DNA of 49,592 nt from Nitrosomonas sp. (GTDB lineage: Bacteria; Pseudomonadota; Gammaproteobacteria; Burkholderiales; Nitrosomonadaceae): positions 1 through 49,592 of the forward strand of contig JADZAR010000174.1 in NCBI GenBank assembly GCA_020852475.1, read 5' to 3'. Position 1 is the first letter of the stretch. Each line of letters opens with the position of its first letter. The position numbers and the translations under genes are program-made. The notes under the pieces were generated by a model that saw only the letters and a program-made list of their open reading frames with translations, was not told the origin of the DNA and ran no database searches. Below, one piece after another: positions 16,760 to 26,040 of the stretch.

Positions 16760-19420
16760 ATGGAATCGCAACCGGATATCGATCCACAGGAAACACAGGA
16801 ATGGATGGATGCACTGGAATCCGTACTCGTCAATGAGGGGCCTGAGCGCGCTCATTTTCTGCTGGAAAAACTTGTCGAAAAAGCGCGACGATCGGGTGCT
16901 TATCTGCCTTATAGCGCAAATACCGCCTATATCAATACGATTCCAACAGGCAAGGAAGCACGTTCGCCCGGTGATAATGCGATAGAGCATCGCATCCGTT
17001 CGTATGTGCGCTGGAATGCCATGGCAATGGTGTTGAAAGCTAACAGAGAAACCAATGTAGGCGGGCATATTGCCAGTTTTGCTTCTGCCGCCACGCTTTA
17101 TGATGTGGGTTATAATCATTTTTGGCATTCGCCGAGTGAACATCATGGGGGTGATCTGGTTTATGTGCAGGGACATTCGTCACCGGGCATTTACGCGTAT
17201 GCATTTCTGGCAGACGAGTTGACTGAAACGCAGCTCAACAACTTCCGTCAAGAAGCGGACGGAAACGGTTTGAGCTCATATCCTCATCCTTGGCTGATGC
17301 CTTCGTTCTGGCAATTTCCAACGGTTTCCATGGGATTGGGACCTTTGATGGCCATTTATCAGGCGCGCTTCATGAAATATCTCGGTAGCCGCGGACTCGT
17401 CAATACCAAAGCTCGCAAGGTATGGGCCTTTATGGGTGATGGAGAAATGGACGAACCCGAATCGCTCGGCGCAATTACACTTGCGTCGCGCGAGATTCTC
17501 GATAATCTGATATTTGTAATTAACTGCAATCTGCAGCGTCTGGATGGACCAGTGAGGGGTAACGGAAAAATTATCCAGGAACTGGAAGCGGCATTTCGCG
17601 GCGCCGGATGGAATGTGATCAAGGTGATCTGGGGGTCATACTGGGATCCATTGCTGGCCAGAGACACCAAGGGATTGTTACAAAGGCGGATGATGGAGTG
17701 CGTTGACGGTGAATATCAAAATTTCAAGTCCCGTGATGGCGCCTATGTGCGCAAGCATTTCTTCGGCAAGTATCCCGAGCTACTGGAAATGGTTGCCACA
17801 ATGTCCGATGACGATATCTGGCGGCTGAATCGTGGCGGCCATGATCCTCACAAGGTTTATGCGGCCTATGCGGAGGCAGTCAAGCATCAGGGGCAGCCGA
17901 CTGTTATTCTGGCCAAGACAATCAAGGGCTATGGTATGGGTGAAGCGGGTGAGGCGCAGAATATTACGCACCAGCAGAAAAAAATGGGTACAACTTCCCT
18001 GAAAGCATTTCGCAATCGCTTTGGATTGGAGATACCGGATGACAAAATCGATGAAGTACCGTATTTGAAGTTCGCCAAAGATTCGCCAGAATATAACTAT
18101 ATGCGTGAACGCCGCAAGGCGCTGGGGGGATTTTATCACCGCCGGAGAAAGTGTGCTGAACCGCTATCGGTGCCGCGGCTGGACGCTTTTGAATCGATAT
18201 TGAAAGCAAGCGGCGATGGCCGTGAGACATCAACTACGATGGCTTTTGTTCGTATTCTGAATATCCTGGTTAAAGATAAACAGATCGGCAAGCATATTGT
18301 ACCCATCGTTGCGGATGAATCGCGTACCTTTGGTATGGAAGGTATGTTCCGCCAACTTGGCATCTGGTCATCCATGGGGCAGTTGTATACACCGCAGGAT
18401 GCGGATCAACTGATGTACTACAAGGAAGACAGGAACGGCCAGATTCTGCAGGAAGGTATCAATGAAGCGGGTGCGTTATCATCCTGGATTGCCGCTGCGA
18501 CAGCGTACAGTACGTATAATGTCCAAATGCTTCCTTTCTATATTTTTTACTCCATGTTCGGTTTTCAACGTGTCGGTGACTTGATCTGGGCATCCGGAGA
18601 CATGCGTTGCCGCGGTTTCCTGCTCGGTGGAACCGCTGGACGCACTACGTTGAATGGTGAAGGATTACAGCACGAAGACGGACACAGCCATCTTGCCGCT
18701 TCAACCATACCAAACTGTATTGCGTATGATCCGGCTTTTGCTTATGAGCTGGCGGTCATTATTCAGGATGGTTTGCGTCGCATGTGCCAGGAGCAGGAGG
18801 ACGTGTTTTATTACATTACAGTAATGAATGAAAACTATGCCCATCCGGCAATGCCCAAAGGCGCAGAACAGCACATTCTGAAGGGTATGTATTTATTCAG
18901 TGAATCGGGTAAGCGTGTGAAGGGATTGCGGGTGCAATTGCTGGGTTCCGGAACAATCTTGCGTGAAGTGATTGCTGCTGCCGGAATTCTGAAAGCGGAT
19001 TTCGGCATCAATGCAGATATCTGGAGCGTGACAAGTTTTACCGAATTAAGGCGTGAAGCCTTGAGTATCCATCGATGGAATATGCTGCATCCCGAGAAAA
19101 AAAACAAAATTTCGCATGTGGAAAACTGTCTCAAGGGACGGGATGGTCCCGTAATTGCCGCGACAGACTATATGAAGGTTCACGCGGATCAGATACGCGA
19201 GTTCGTGCCGGGAACCTATCGTGTGCTGGGCACGGATGGTTTCGGACGCTCGGATACGCGCGAGAAATTGCGCAGGTTTTTTGAAGTCGATCGCTACTAT
19301 ATTGTGGTTGCTGCGTTAAAAGCGTTATTCGATGAAGGGAAGATTGAAAAACAAAAAGTCACGCAGGCGATCAGGCAATTCAATATTGATCCGGAAAAAC
19401 CTGATCCGGTGACATTGTAA
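16760..19420 (+). CDS. aceE: Pyruvate dehydrogenase E1 component (homodimeric type)
   Basis: AceE decarboxylates pyruvate with thiamine diphosphate and passes the acetyl group to the lipoyl domain of E2. At 886 residues it has the normal size of the homodimeric E1. Recognisable parts are GGHIASFASAATLYDVGYNHF, the ThDP/metal motif GDGEMDEPESLGA ending in NCNLQRLDGPVRGNGKI, DESRTFGMEGMFRQ, and NGEGLQHEDGHSH. It is followed 42 bp later by aceF. No lpd (E3) gene is seen downstream within the window, so E3 must come from elsewhere. Confidence 0.97.
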   Translation: MESQPDIDPQETQEWMDALESVLVNEGPERAHFLLEKLVEKARRSGAYLPYSANTAYINTIPTGKEARSPGDNAIEHRIRSYVRWNAMAMVLKANRETNVGGHIASFASAATLYDVGYNHFWHSPSEHHGGDLVYVQGHSSPGIYAYAFLADELTETQLNNFRQEADGNGLSSYPHPWLMPSFWQFPTVSMGLGPLMAIYQARFMKYLGSRGLVNTKARKVWAFMGDGEMDEPESLGAITLASREILDNLIFVINCNLQRLDGPVRGNGKIIQELEAAFRGAGWNVIKVIWGSYWDPLLARDTKGLLQRRMMECVDGEYQNFKSRDGAYVRKHFFGKYPELLEMVATMSDDDIWRLNRGGHDPHKVYAAYAEAVKHQGQPTVILAKTIKGYGMGEAGEAQNITHQQKKMGTTSLKAFRNRFGLEIPDDKIDEVPYLKFAKDSPEYNYMRERRKALGGFYHRRRKCAEPLSVPRLDAFESILKASGDGRETSTTMAFVRILNILVKDKQIGKHIVPIVADESRTFGMEGMFRQLGIWSSMGQLYTPQDADQLMYYKEDRNGQILQEGINEAGALSSWIAAATAYSTYNVQMLPFYIFYSMFGFQRVGDLIWASGDMRCRGFLLGGTAGRTTLNGEGLQHEDGHSHLAASTIPNCIAYDPAFAYELAVIIQDGLRRMCQEQEDVFYYITVMNENYAHPAMPKGAEQHILKGMYLFSESGKRVKGLRVQLLGSGTILREVIAAAGILKADFGINADIWSVTSFTELRREALSIHRWNMLHPEKKNKISHVENCLKGRDGPVIAATDYMKVHADQIREFVPGTYRVLGTDGFGRSDTREKLRRFFEVDRYYIVVAALKALFDEGKIEKQKVTQAIRQFNIDPEKPDPVTL

Positions 19421-19462
19421 GTTAACTGATTCTTCCGTATGGATATGTCATAAGGAAACTAT

Positions 19463-20845
19463 GTGGGTGAGCTGAAAACAGTACTTATTCCTGATATCGG
19501 CGATTTTTCGGATGTACCTGTAGTTGAGGTATTTGTTCAGAATGGAAATCATGTCAATGCGGAAGATCCGTTGATTGCGCTGGAATCGGACAAAGCAACC
19601 ATTGATATTCCGGCGCCTTTCACTGGAAAGATTCGTGAAATCAGAGTCAAGCCGGGTGATAAGGTTTCAGAAGGCTCACCGATAGCGATTATTGAAATAG
19701 CTGACTCAGGCGGAAATACTGATACGGAATCCGTTTTAAGAAAGCCTGATAGCACTGAAAAAAATAAACGGAGTGAAGAAGCTACTTCTGAGAAGGCGCC
19801 ACAGGTGATTACGCATGCGGCGCAAACCGAGTCGAATGAGAATGTCATCAAAGCAGAGGTAAAGCAGATATACCCTGCTTCGCCTCCGATTCAGCCTGCT
19901 CCGGCTGATGTCGCAGCAACCAAGGCGCATGCAGGACCGTCGGTGCGCCGTTTTGCCCGTGAACTGGGTGTCAATCTGGATCTGATAATCGGAAGTGGAC
20001 CTAAACACAGGATACTGAAAGAAGATGTTCAGGCTTTTGTAAAGGCCGGATTATCCCGGGTGTGTGTGAATGGCAAGAGCGCGCCTGTAGAGACGGGGCT
20101 GAATTTGTTGCCTTGGCCGCAGGTGGATTTTGCCAGGCATGGGCCGGTAGAAATCAAATCACTATCCCGTATCAAGCAGATCGCAGGTGCAAATTTGCAT
20201 CGGAACTGGGTTATGATTCCTCACGTAACGCAGTTTGATGAGGCGGATATCACCGATCTGGAAGCATTACGCAAGGAATCCAATACAGCGGAAAAGCAAA
20301 ATGCTGTCAAATTGACCTTGTTATCGTTTCTCATGAAAGCACTGATTGCGTCGCTGAAAAAATTTCCTGAATTTAACGCCTCGCTGGACAAAAATGCTAA
20401 CGGGGAAACCAATCTGATTATTAAGCGTTATTATCATATCGGTTTTGCTGTTGATACCGTCAATGGTCTCGTTGTGCCGGTAATTCGTGATGTCGATCAA
20501 AAGGGTGTCGTGGCGATTGCACGCGAATTAAGCGAATTGTCCGCACTGGCGCGCGAAAACAAACTGAAGCCGGAACAGATGCAGGGCGCCGGTTTCACCA
20601 TTTCCAGCTTGGGCGGAATTGGCGGTACGGCTTTCACGCCCATCATCAATGCACCTGAAGTGGCCATTCTTGGTGTTTCTAAAGCGAATTACAAACCAGT
20701 CTATCGTGACGGAGAATTTGTGCCGCGTTTAGTATTGCCGCTTTCATTATCGTATGATCATCGCGTTATTGACGGTGCCGCTGCCGCACGATTTACTTCG
20801 CATCTTGCAGAAGTATTGACCGACATGCGACTGGCCTTGTTGTGA
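19463..20845 (+). CDS. aceF: Dihydrolipoyllysine acetyltransferase (pyruvate dehydrogenase E2)
   Basis: E2 transfers the acetyl group to CoA and forms the core of the complex. The 460-residue protein has one lipoyl domain (residues 1-75, lipoyl Lys44 in ESDKATIDIP), a charged/Ala-Pro linker, a peripheral-subunit-binding domain near 155-192 (SVRRFARELGV), and a C-terminal catalytic domain ending with SYDHRVIDG (His433). Many related E2 proteins carry two or three lipoyl domains, so this is a short version. The start used is GTG at 19463, 6 nt after AAGGA; an ATG at 19461 is out of frame. Confidence 0.96.
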   Translation: MGELKTVLIPDIGDFSDVPVVEVFVQNGNHVNAEDPLIALESDKATIDIPAPFTGKIREIRVKPGDKVSEGSPIAIIEIADSGGNTDTESVLRKPDSTEKNKRSEEATSEKAPQVITHAAQTESNENVIKAEVKQIYPASPPIQPAPADVAATKAHAGPSVRRFARELGVNLDLIIGSGPKHRILKEDVQAFVKAGLSRVCVNGKSAPVETGLNLLPWPQVDFARHGPVEIKSLSRIKQIAGANLHRNWVMIPHVTQFDEADITDLEALRKESNTAEKQNAVKLTLLSFLMKALIASLKKFPEFNASLDKNANGETNLIIKRYYHIGFAVDTVNGLVVPVIRDVDQKGVVAIARELSELSALARENKLKPEQMQGAGFTISSLGGIGGTAFTPIINAPEVAILGVSKANYKPVYRDGEFVPRLVLPLSLSYDHRVIDGAAAARFTSHLAEVLTDMRLALL

Positions 20846-20885
20846 TCATGACCGTGGCTAATCTGCGGATATTTTATTGATTGTT

Positions 20886-21584
20886 ATGACTAATCCGGCG
20901 CTGGTGGGTATTTATGGCGGAACGTTTGATCCAATCCATTTTGGACATTTGCGTGTTGCCGAGGAGCTGCTCAGTGACATCGCCTTCAGTCGATTCTTTT
21001 TTGTTCCGGCAGGTGCACCACGGTTGCGTGACTTGCCATTTGCATCCAAAACGCAGCGTGCCACAATGGTGGAGCTGGCGATACAGGATAACCCCGGTTT
21101 TCTCCTGGATACTCGAGAAATTAAACGCGAAGGCGTCAGTAGGACGGTGGAAACGCTCAGGGAATATCGGTCGGAATATGGGGGAGATGTTGCGCTGTGT
21201 CTGATTATGGGGGCCGATGCTTTTTTAAAGATCCATCAATGGTGCGATTGGCATGAGGTATTCGAGCTTTGCCATGTGGTCATTGTCAATCGACCGGGGA
21301 GCATGCTGATTAAACACAAGCAGGATTTGCCAGAAGAAATACAACAGGTATGCGCCGCGCGATGGGTAACATGTTCAGTCAGCTTGACAAGTCAACCTTA
21401 TGGACTGATTTACATGGCGGCAACCACTTTGCTCGATATTTCCGCTACGCAGATACGCGCCATGGTTGCGGCGAAAAAAAGCATACGCTATTTGTTGCCT
21501 GACGCTGTTTCCGACTATATTAAAACTCATCAGCTCTATACAGAAGAATATGAATTCAAAAAAATTGGTCAACATCGCGGTTGA
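20886..21584 (+). CDS. nadD: Nicotinate-nucleotide adenylyltransferase
   Basis: NadD makes deamido-NAD from nicotinate mononucleotide and ATP. Its nucleotidyltransferase motif GIYGGTFDPIHFGHLRVAEE is near the N-terminus, FVPAGAPRLRD follows, and the C-terminal ISATQIRAM holds the second phosphate-binding motif. The ATG at 20886 is preferred to a TTG nine bases upstream. The 3' end overlaps the start of rsfS by 35 bp, the usual nadD-rsfS pairing. Confidence 0.95.
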   Translation: MTNPALVGIYGGTFDPIHFGHLRVAEELLSDIAFSRFFFVPAGAPRLRDLPFASKTQRATMVELAIQDNPGFLLDTREIKREGVSRTVETLREYRSEYGGDVALCLIMGADAFLKIHQWCDWHEVFELCHVVIVNRPGSMLIKHKQDLPEEIQQVCAARWVTCSVSLTSQPYGLIYMAATTLLDISATQIRAMVAAKKSIRYLLPDAVSDYIKTHQLYTEEYEFKKIGQHRG

Positions 21585-21870
21585 TGCACTTGAAGAAATT
21601 AAGGCGATGGATATTAAAGTGCTGGATGTCGGCAAGCTTACATCCCTATTTGACTATGTCATTATTGCAAGCGCGAGCTCATCACGCCAGACGAAAGCAT
21701 TGGCTGAGAACGTGCGAGAAAAGGTAAAAAAAGCCGGTGGCGTTATTTTGTGTTTTGAAGGTGAACAGACCGGTGAATGGCTGCTGGTTGACCTTGGTGA
21801 GGTCATCGTGCATATCATGCAACCGGAGGCGCGGAAATATTACAACCTGGAAGGACTCTGGACAGAATAA
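21550..21870 (+). CDS. rsfS: Ribosomal silencing factor RsfS
   Basis: RsfS binds L14 on the 50S subunit and blocks subunit joining when nutrients are short. Starting at the ATG at 21550 the protein has 106 residues, with IKAMDIKVLDVGKLTSLFDY, ASSSRQTKALAENV, GEWLLVDLGEVIVHIM and the ending ARKYYNLEGLW, all standard. The gene begins inside the 3' end of nadD in another frame, implying translational coupling. rlmH, often next in line, is absent. Confidence 0.95.
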   Translation: MNSKKLVNIAVDALEEIKAMDIKVLDVGKLTSLFDYVIIASASSSRQTKALAENVREKVKKAGGVILCFEGEQTGEWLLVDLGEVIVHIMQPEARKYYNLEGLWTE

Positions 21871-21960
21871 AGTGCGGTAATATTTCTGATCGTATTTTCT
21901 AATCATTGTTCTGTAAATCTCGTTATAGCAAATATAGTGTTAGCATAACTGGAGCATCTG

Positions 21961-22788
21961 ATGTTAAAGAAAGACAATAAGAAATTGAGCGTATGGGTCG
22001 ATAAATTGACCAAAGTAGAAATTCCTGTGCTTAAACAGACTGCGCGTAAACTATCAGATTTATCCAGTGATATTGAGCATCAAACACCACGCAGTATCGC
22101 TCAAGTGATAAAAAGCGATCCGCTGATGATTGTTAAGCTCACACGGTATTTGCAAGCGCATAAACATAGTACGCAAGAACATGAAATTGTTGAAGTAGAG
22201 CAAGCCATCATGATGATTGGACCCGAGAATGTCTTGAAAAAAGTACCTATCAATCCGCTGGTGGAGGATGTGCTGGGCCAGGACTACATGAGCGCGTTGG
22301 TGTATCTGTTGAAGGTTATCCAACGTGCAAAAGTGGCGGCTAACTATGCGTTTGAATGGGCGGTTCGATTACATGATTTGCACTTTGAAGAAATACGGAT
22401 TGCCGCTTTGCTGCATGATATCGCAGAAATACTGATGTGGTGCTTTTCTCCAAAGGAAATGCTGATGATAAGAACGTTACAGGCCCAAGACAAAACGCTG
22501 CGCAGTCATCAGGCACAGGAGCAGGTGTTGGGATTTGCATTACATGATTTGCAACTGGCGCTGGCAATCAAATGGAGGCTGCCGGAGTTGCTGATTCATC
22601 TGATCGATGATGAATATCGCTATCAGCAGCGTGTCCGCAATGTTTTTCTGGCAGTCAATTTGGCGCGACATTCGGCAAATGGCTGGGATGATGCTGCACT
22701 GCCGGATGATTATGCGGAAATAGGCAATTTATTGCATTTAAAACCTGAAGAAGTGATAGCCATTGTTGGGGCAGATAAAAAAACGTAA
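21961..22788 (+). CDS. HDOD-domain protein
   Basis: The 275-residue protein resembles the HDOD (HD-related output) domain over most of its length. The N-terminal PVLKQTARKLSDLSSD leads into IAQVIKSDPLMIVKLTRYLQ, then EVEQAIMMIGPENVLKK and a RIAALLHDIAEILMW segment corresponding to the HD helix. HDOD proteins act in signalling and usually lack phosphodiesterase activity. Partner and signal are unknown, and no other domain is attached. GGAG 6 nt before the ATG supports the start. Confidence 0.8.
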   Translation: MLKKDNKKLSVWVDKLTKVEIPVLKQTARKLSDLSSDIEHQTPRSIAQVIKSDPLMIVKLTRYLQAHKHSTQEHEIVEVEQAIMMIGPENVLKKVPINPLVEDVLGQDYMSALVYLLKVIQRAKVAANYAFEWAVRLHDLHFEEIRIAALLHDIAEILMWCFSPKEMLMIRTLQAQDKTLRSHQAQEQVLGFALHDLQLALAIKWRLPELLIHLIDDEYRYQQRVRNVFLAVNLARHSANGWDDAALPDDYAEIGNLLHLKPEEVIAIVGADKKT

Positions 22789-22876
22789 CTTCAAACTAAG
22801 TTATCTACATAGACATCAATCTTTTACAAGATGCTAATTGCTCCGAATCGAGCATTCAGTTGCAGAGCGATTTTTA

Positions 22877-23500
22877 ATGCTACCTTCCCGTCTTTTTTAT
22901 ATTTATGATCCGATGTGCAGCTGGTGTTACGCATTTGAAGCGAGCTGGCGAAGATTGCAAAGCAGGTTGCCGGAACGCGTACAAGTAACTTATGTGCTGG
23001 GTGGGCTTGCACCGGATACGAATGAACCTATGCCTGAAGATTTGCGTATCATGATACAGCAGGCTTGGCAGAAAATTGAGAAAACGGTGCCGGGGGTTTA
23101 TTTTAATTACGCTTTCTGGACAAGTAATACGCCAGTGCGTTCGACCTATCCGGCATGCCGAGCGATTCTCGCCGCGCGGAAACAGCGCGCTGCTGCCGGG
23201 GTTGATATGCGATGTGAAATACAAAAGGCTTATTACCTAAATGCTTTAAATCCGTCCAGGTCGGAAACATTGATACAATGTGCGCGTGAAATCGGGCTCG
23301 ATGTCGCGCTGTTTGCGGCAGATCTGGTCGGTGCGGATATCCAGGCCGCGCTGGAAGACGAACTCAGACTGGCGGGCACATTGAATGCATTTGCATTTCC
23401 TTCGTTGCGATTTCAATATCGGGAAAAGTTGTATTCGATACACGTGGACTATAGTGATGACGAGAAAATGCTGAACGAAATCGCAACAATCATGGCCTGA
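22877..23500 (+). CDS. DsbA-family thioredoxin-fold protein (FrnE-like)
   Basis: From the ATG at 22877 the protein has 207 residues and no signal peptide, so it should be cytoplasmic. The N-terminal strand LFYIYDPMCSWCYAFE carries a CSWC redox-type motif. The long helical insertion and the late GTLNAFAFPSLRF strand, with the cis-Pro region, match DsbA-like oxidoreductases of the FrnE/2-hydroxychromene isomerase group. Its substrate is unknown. The frame extends 13 codons upstream through a TTG, but that region has no supporting ribosome-binding site. Confidence 0.8.
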   Translation: MLPSRLFYIYDPMCSWCYAFEASWRRLQSRLPERVQVTYVLGGLAPDTNEPMPEDLRIMIQQAWQKIEKTVPGVYFNYAFWTSNTPVRSTYPACRAILAARKQRAAAGVDMRCEIQKAYYLNALNPSRSETLIQCAREIGLDVALFAADLVGADIQAALEDELRLAGTLNAFAFPSLRFQYREKLYSIHVDYSDDEKMLNEIATIMA

Positions 23501-23541
23501 GAGTGATTTGTCACGCAATACAAAAATAATTGAGGAGTGTT

Positions 23542-24021
23542 ATGAGCAGCAGCATCTGGTTTAAAGATTATACGGTTGAATATCTGGAAGGTTTGCGCAA
23601 TGCCAACATGGGTGAGCATATAGGCATTCATTTTGTTGACGTCGGCCCGGATTTTTTGAAGGCGCGTATGCCGGTGGATAAACGTACCACCCAGCCTTTC
23701 GGTATTATGCATGGCGGAGCCAGTTGTGTGTTATCCGAAACATTGGGCAGTGTCGCCGGTTGGATGACTATCGATCCTGACCAATATCGTGCTGTTGGAC
23801 TGGAGCTCAATATCAATCATATCCGCGCCGTGACAGCGGGACATGTAATCGGTACCTGCACACCGTTACATACCGGGCGACGTACGCAGGTCTGGCAAAC
23901 CGATATCACCGAAGAAGCCACAGGTAAGCGCGTAGCGATTTCGCGATTGACATTGGCTATTATTGAGCATGGGACCTTGAGTGCGCAGAAAAACCACGTC
24001 GTGCTCGAAAGAGAGAAATAA
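23542..24021 (+). CDS. Hotdog-fold acyl-CoA thioesterase (PaaI/YdiI-like)
   Basis: The protein is 159 residues from the ATG at 23542, with GAGGAG just upstream. It contains the PaaI-type active-site stretch FGIMHGGASCVLSETLGSVAG, in which the HGG and the later Glu are the catalytic elements, followed by a VGLELNINHIRAVTAG strand. Relatives hydrolyse 1,4-dihydroxy-2-naphthoyl-CoA, phenylacetyl-CoA or other acyl-CoAs. No menaquinone or phenylacetate gene is nearby, so the substrate is open. Confidence 0.85.
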   Translation: MSSSIWFKDYTVEYLEGLRNANMGEHIGIHFVDVGPDFLKARMPVDKRTTQPFGIMHGGASCVLSETLGSVAGWMTIDPDQYRAVGLELNINHIRAVTAGHVIGTCTPLHTGRRTQVWQTDITEEATGKRVAISRLTLAIIEHGTLSAQKNHVVLEREK

Positions 24022-24230
24022 ATCCGGTTTTCCAGACAACAGATTGCCGGATTGGCTGTTGAAAATTCCCCGTCTACGTAAAACGGGTATTCGTTACGCG
24101 TGATGGATGTTATTCACTCCAGTGGTGCCATCTGCATTTTGTATTCGAATCAATAAAGCCTGTTGGCGGGTTGTGATCCTGTCGGCTCGAATGGACGCTC
24201 ATTGCAAAGCGGGAATGCAGCGCATGATTT

Positions 24231-25121
24231 CTACTGCGCCACCAGTGCTGCAATGCGTTTTCCGGCCTCCAGCGAACCGGTTCGGAACGCTCCAATCATC
24301 GCATTGACAGCATGTGTAATAAACCAATCACCTTCCGTAGTTTCATAGAACCGGATGTATTCACTTAATTCCGGATCGGTAAGCTCACGATATGAATACG
24401 CCATCATGATAATCACATTTTGATAAGTGTTATCATTCATGTCAGTTTCTTGTACCGCAATGCGCGCATCCAGTATTTGCGTTGCTTCATTACCCTCGCT
24501 TTGCATCCTACCTGTCAGTAAAGCGCGTTTTGCGCCTAACGCAATTTCGGTTACAAGTTCGGTGGTTCGCGTGACGGCTTCCAGATCCTGCAATAATCTT
24601 AAACGATTTGCCGGTAAAGGTGTTCTGATTATGTCTTCGATAAAGGTTTCGAAAGTTACGAGATTGAAGTCATGATTTTCCATTTCAGTGATTCTTTGCA
24701 TCAGCGGTGAATTGAACACCTGAATCAGGGTTTTCAGCCGATCGCGATCCGGATTCTGTTTAAATGTGCTGCGTAGTTGTTGATAAAAAAATTCCGGGCG
24801 GTAAGTATCCAGGACAATTTTCTCAATTTTCTCGGCGATGACCGGATCGTCAGGCTTTTGAGGAGACTGATGAATATTTTCCAGCATTTTATCGCCGATT
24901 TGATCAATCTGTTTCTGCAAACCGGAGAGTGTGATGATCTTGTCGATCAGTGCATCGGGCGATGTGTCAGACAGAGTGAATGGATTAGGAACAATGGCTG
25001 CTTCAACTACGGGCAGGAAAAACAACTGTGGTTCGCGCCCCGGATTTTGCCAGACAAACCAACCGGTGCATAGCAATATGACTCCGCTTAATTTCAGAAT
25101 GATTCTTTTATGAAGTTTCAT
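24231..25121 (-). CDS. Exported or membrane-anchored DUF2059-like protein
   Basis: The 296-residue protein has an N-terminal hydrophobic segment (residues 9-24), either an uncleaved anchor or a signal peptide, and a mostly helical remainder. Near the C-terminus YRELTDPELSEYIRFYETTEGDWF resembles the motif of DUF2059 proteins, and an earlier RLKTLIQVFNSPLMQRITEME resembles its first repeat, as if the domain were duplicated. Function is unknown. It converges on the thioesterase gene; the ~200-bp gap contains a 7-bp AATCCGG/CCGGATT stem (24021-24053). Confidence 0.6.
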   Translation of the reverse strand: MKLHKRIILKLSGVILLCTGWFVWQNPGREPQLFFLPVVEAAIVPNPFTLSDTSPDALIDKIITLSGLQKQIDQIGDKMLENIHQSPQKPDDPVIAEKIEKIVLDTYRPEFFYQQLRSTFKQNPDRDRLKTLIQVFNSPLMQRITEMENHDFNLVTFETFIEDIIRTPLPANRLRLLQDLEAVTRTTELVTEIALGAKRALLTGRMQSEGNEATQILDARIAVQETDMNDNTYQNVIIMMAYSYRELTDPELSEYIRFYETTEGDWFITHAVNAMIGAFRTGSLEAGKRIAALVAQ

Positions 25122-25298
25122 GTATGATTCCTCGTCAGAAGATGTGATGTCGGGGTAGTGGCTGCGTCAATTTTCTAGATCATTGAGCACACAGAACAGT
25201 CCACTAACAATGACTGCACTGAATGTTTTAGAGCTAACGGCTGGCAGAGCACCAAGCTGTAGATCTGTACAGGTTGAAGCCAGGAAGTGAGATGGATG

Positions 25299-25330
25299 GA
25301 AACGTCTGGAAAACTTTTTTCAGACGTTTC
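25299..25330. terminator. 10-bp perfect stem-loop immediately after the lipocalin stop codon
   Basis: GAAACGTCTG (25299-25308) pairs fully with CAGACGTTTC (25321-25330); the loop of 12 nt contains six T. It begins directly after the stop codon of the minus-strand lipocalin gene, and the DUF2059-like gene lies beyond on the same strand. A terminator or 3'-end stabiliser is likely, although no external U-run is present. Confidence 0.45.
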
Positions 25331-25855
25331 TTAATGCTGGGCTGGAAAGATGAGAGCGTCCGTTTCGAAACCAAGTTCTTTTGATTTTTGAATAAATCGT
25401 TCTCTTACCGCACGACTGACAATCGGTTCTCTTGATAGAAGCCACAGAAATGATTTGTTGTAACCAGTAATATAAGCATATCGATAATCATCCTTATCCA
25501 GCTCGAAAATAATGTAAGAACTATAAAATGGGCCGAAGAAAGAAACCTTCAGATGCCCGATATTGCGCTCCCCGACAAAATAAGCCTTTCCCGAGGCTTC
25601 TTTCCACTTGTTTTCCGTATTGGAAAAACCGCGGTTAGTAACCTCGATGCCGCCATCACTGTGCAAATGATATTCAGCCGTCACATGACTTAATCCACGT
25701 TCAAAGGCGTGGTCCAGCCTGGCGATTTCATACCATTTCCCAAGATATCTGTTTTCATCGAAATCCTTAACCGGATTGATGTTTTCCGGAATACTCGTGC
25801 AGCCGGTTAAAACCGTATAGAAAATAAACAGTAACAACAAACGTGTGATCGTCAT
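25331..25855 (-). CDS. blc: Lipocalin family outer-membrane lipoprotein (Blc-like)
   Basis: The 174-residue protein starts with a signal peptide ending in the lipobox VLTGC (lipidated Cys19). The lipocalin signature NRYLGKWYEIARLDHAFERG follows, then VTNRGF, and the closing stretch with YAYITGYNKSFLWLLSREP matches bacterial Blc proteins. These bind fatty acids or lysophospholipids at the outer membrane and are often linked to envelope stress. It is divergent from the LD-transpeptidase gene. The +2 Thr is compatible with sorting to the outer membrane. Confidence 0.92.
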   Translation of the reverse strand: MTITRLLLLFIFYTVLTGCTSIPENINPVKDFDENRYLGKWYEIARLDHAFERGLSHVTAEYHLHSDGGIEVTNRGFSNTENKWKEASGKAYFVGERNIGHLKVSFFGPFYSSYIIFELDKDDYRYAYITGYNKSFLWLLSREPIVSRAVRERFIQKSKELGFETDALIFPAQH

Positions 25856-26040
25856 TTCAGACCTTCAGGCATTAAGACCTATGAAAAAAATTTCTGTGGC
25901 AAATAGCAATAAGCAATAGTATCGAAAAAACGTCTTATTCTTCCATATTTGTTAGTCGATTTTCGCGTATATTACTTATTCAAGCGCAAATTCGTTATGG
26001 TTCGGCGAATTTCTGATGAATATTACGCAACGAATAACTG

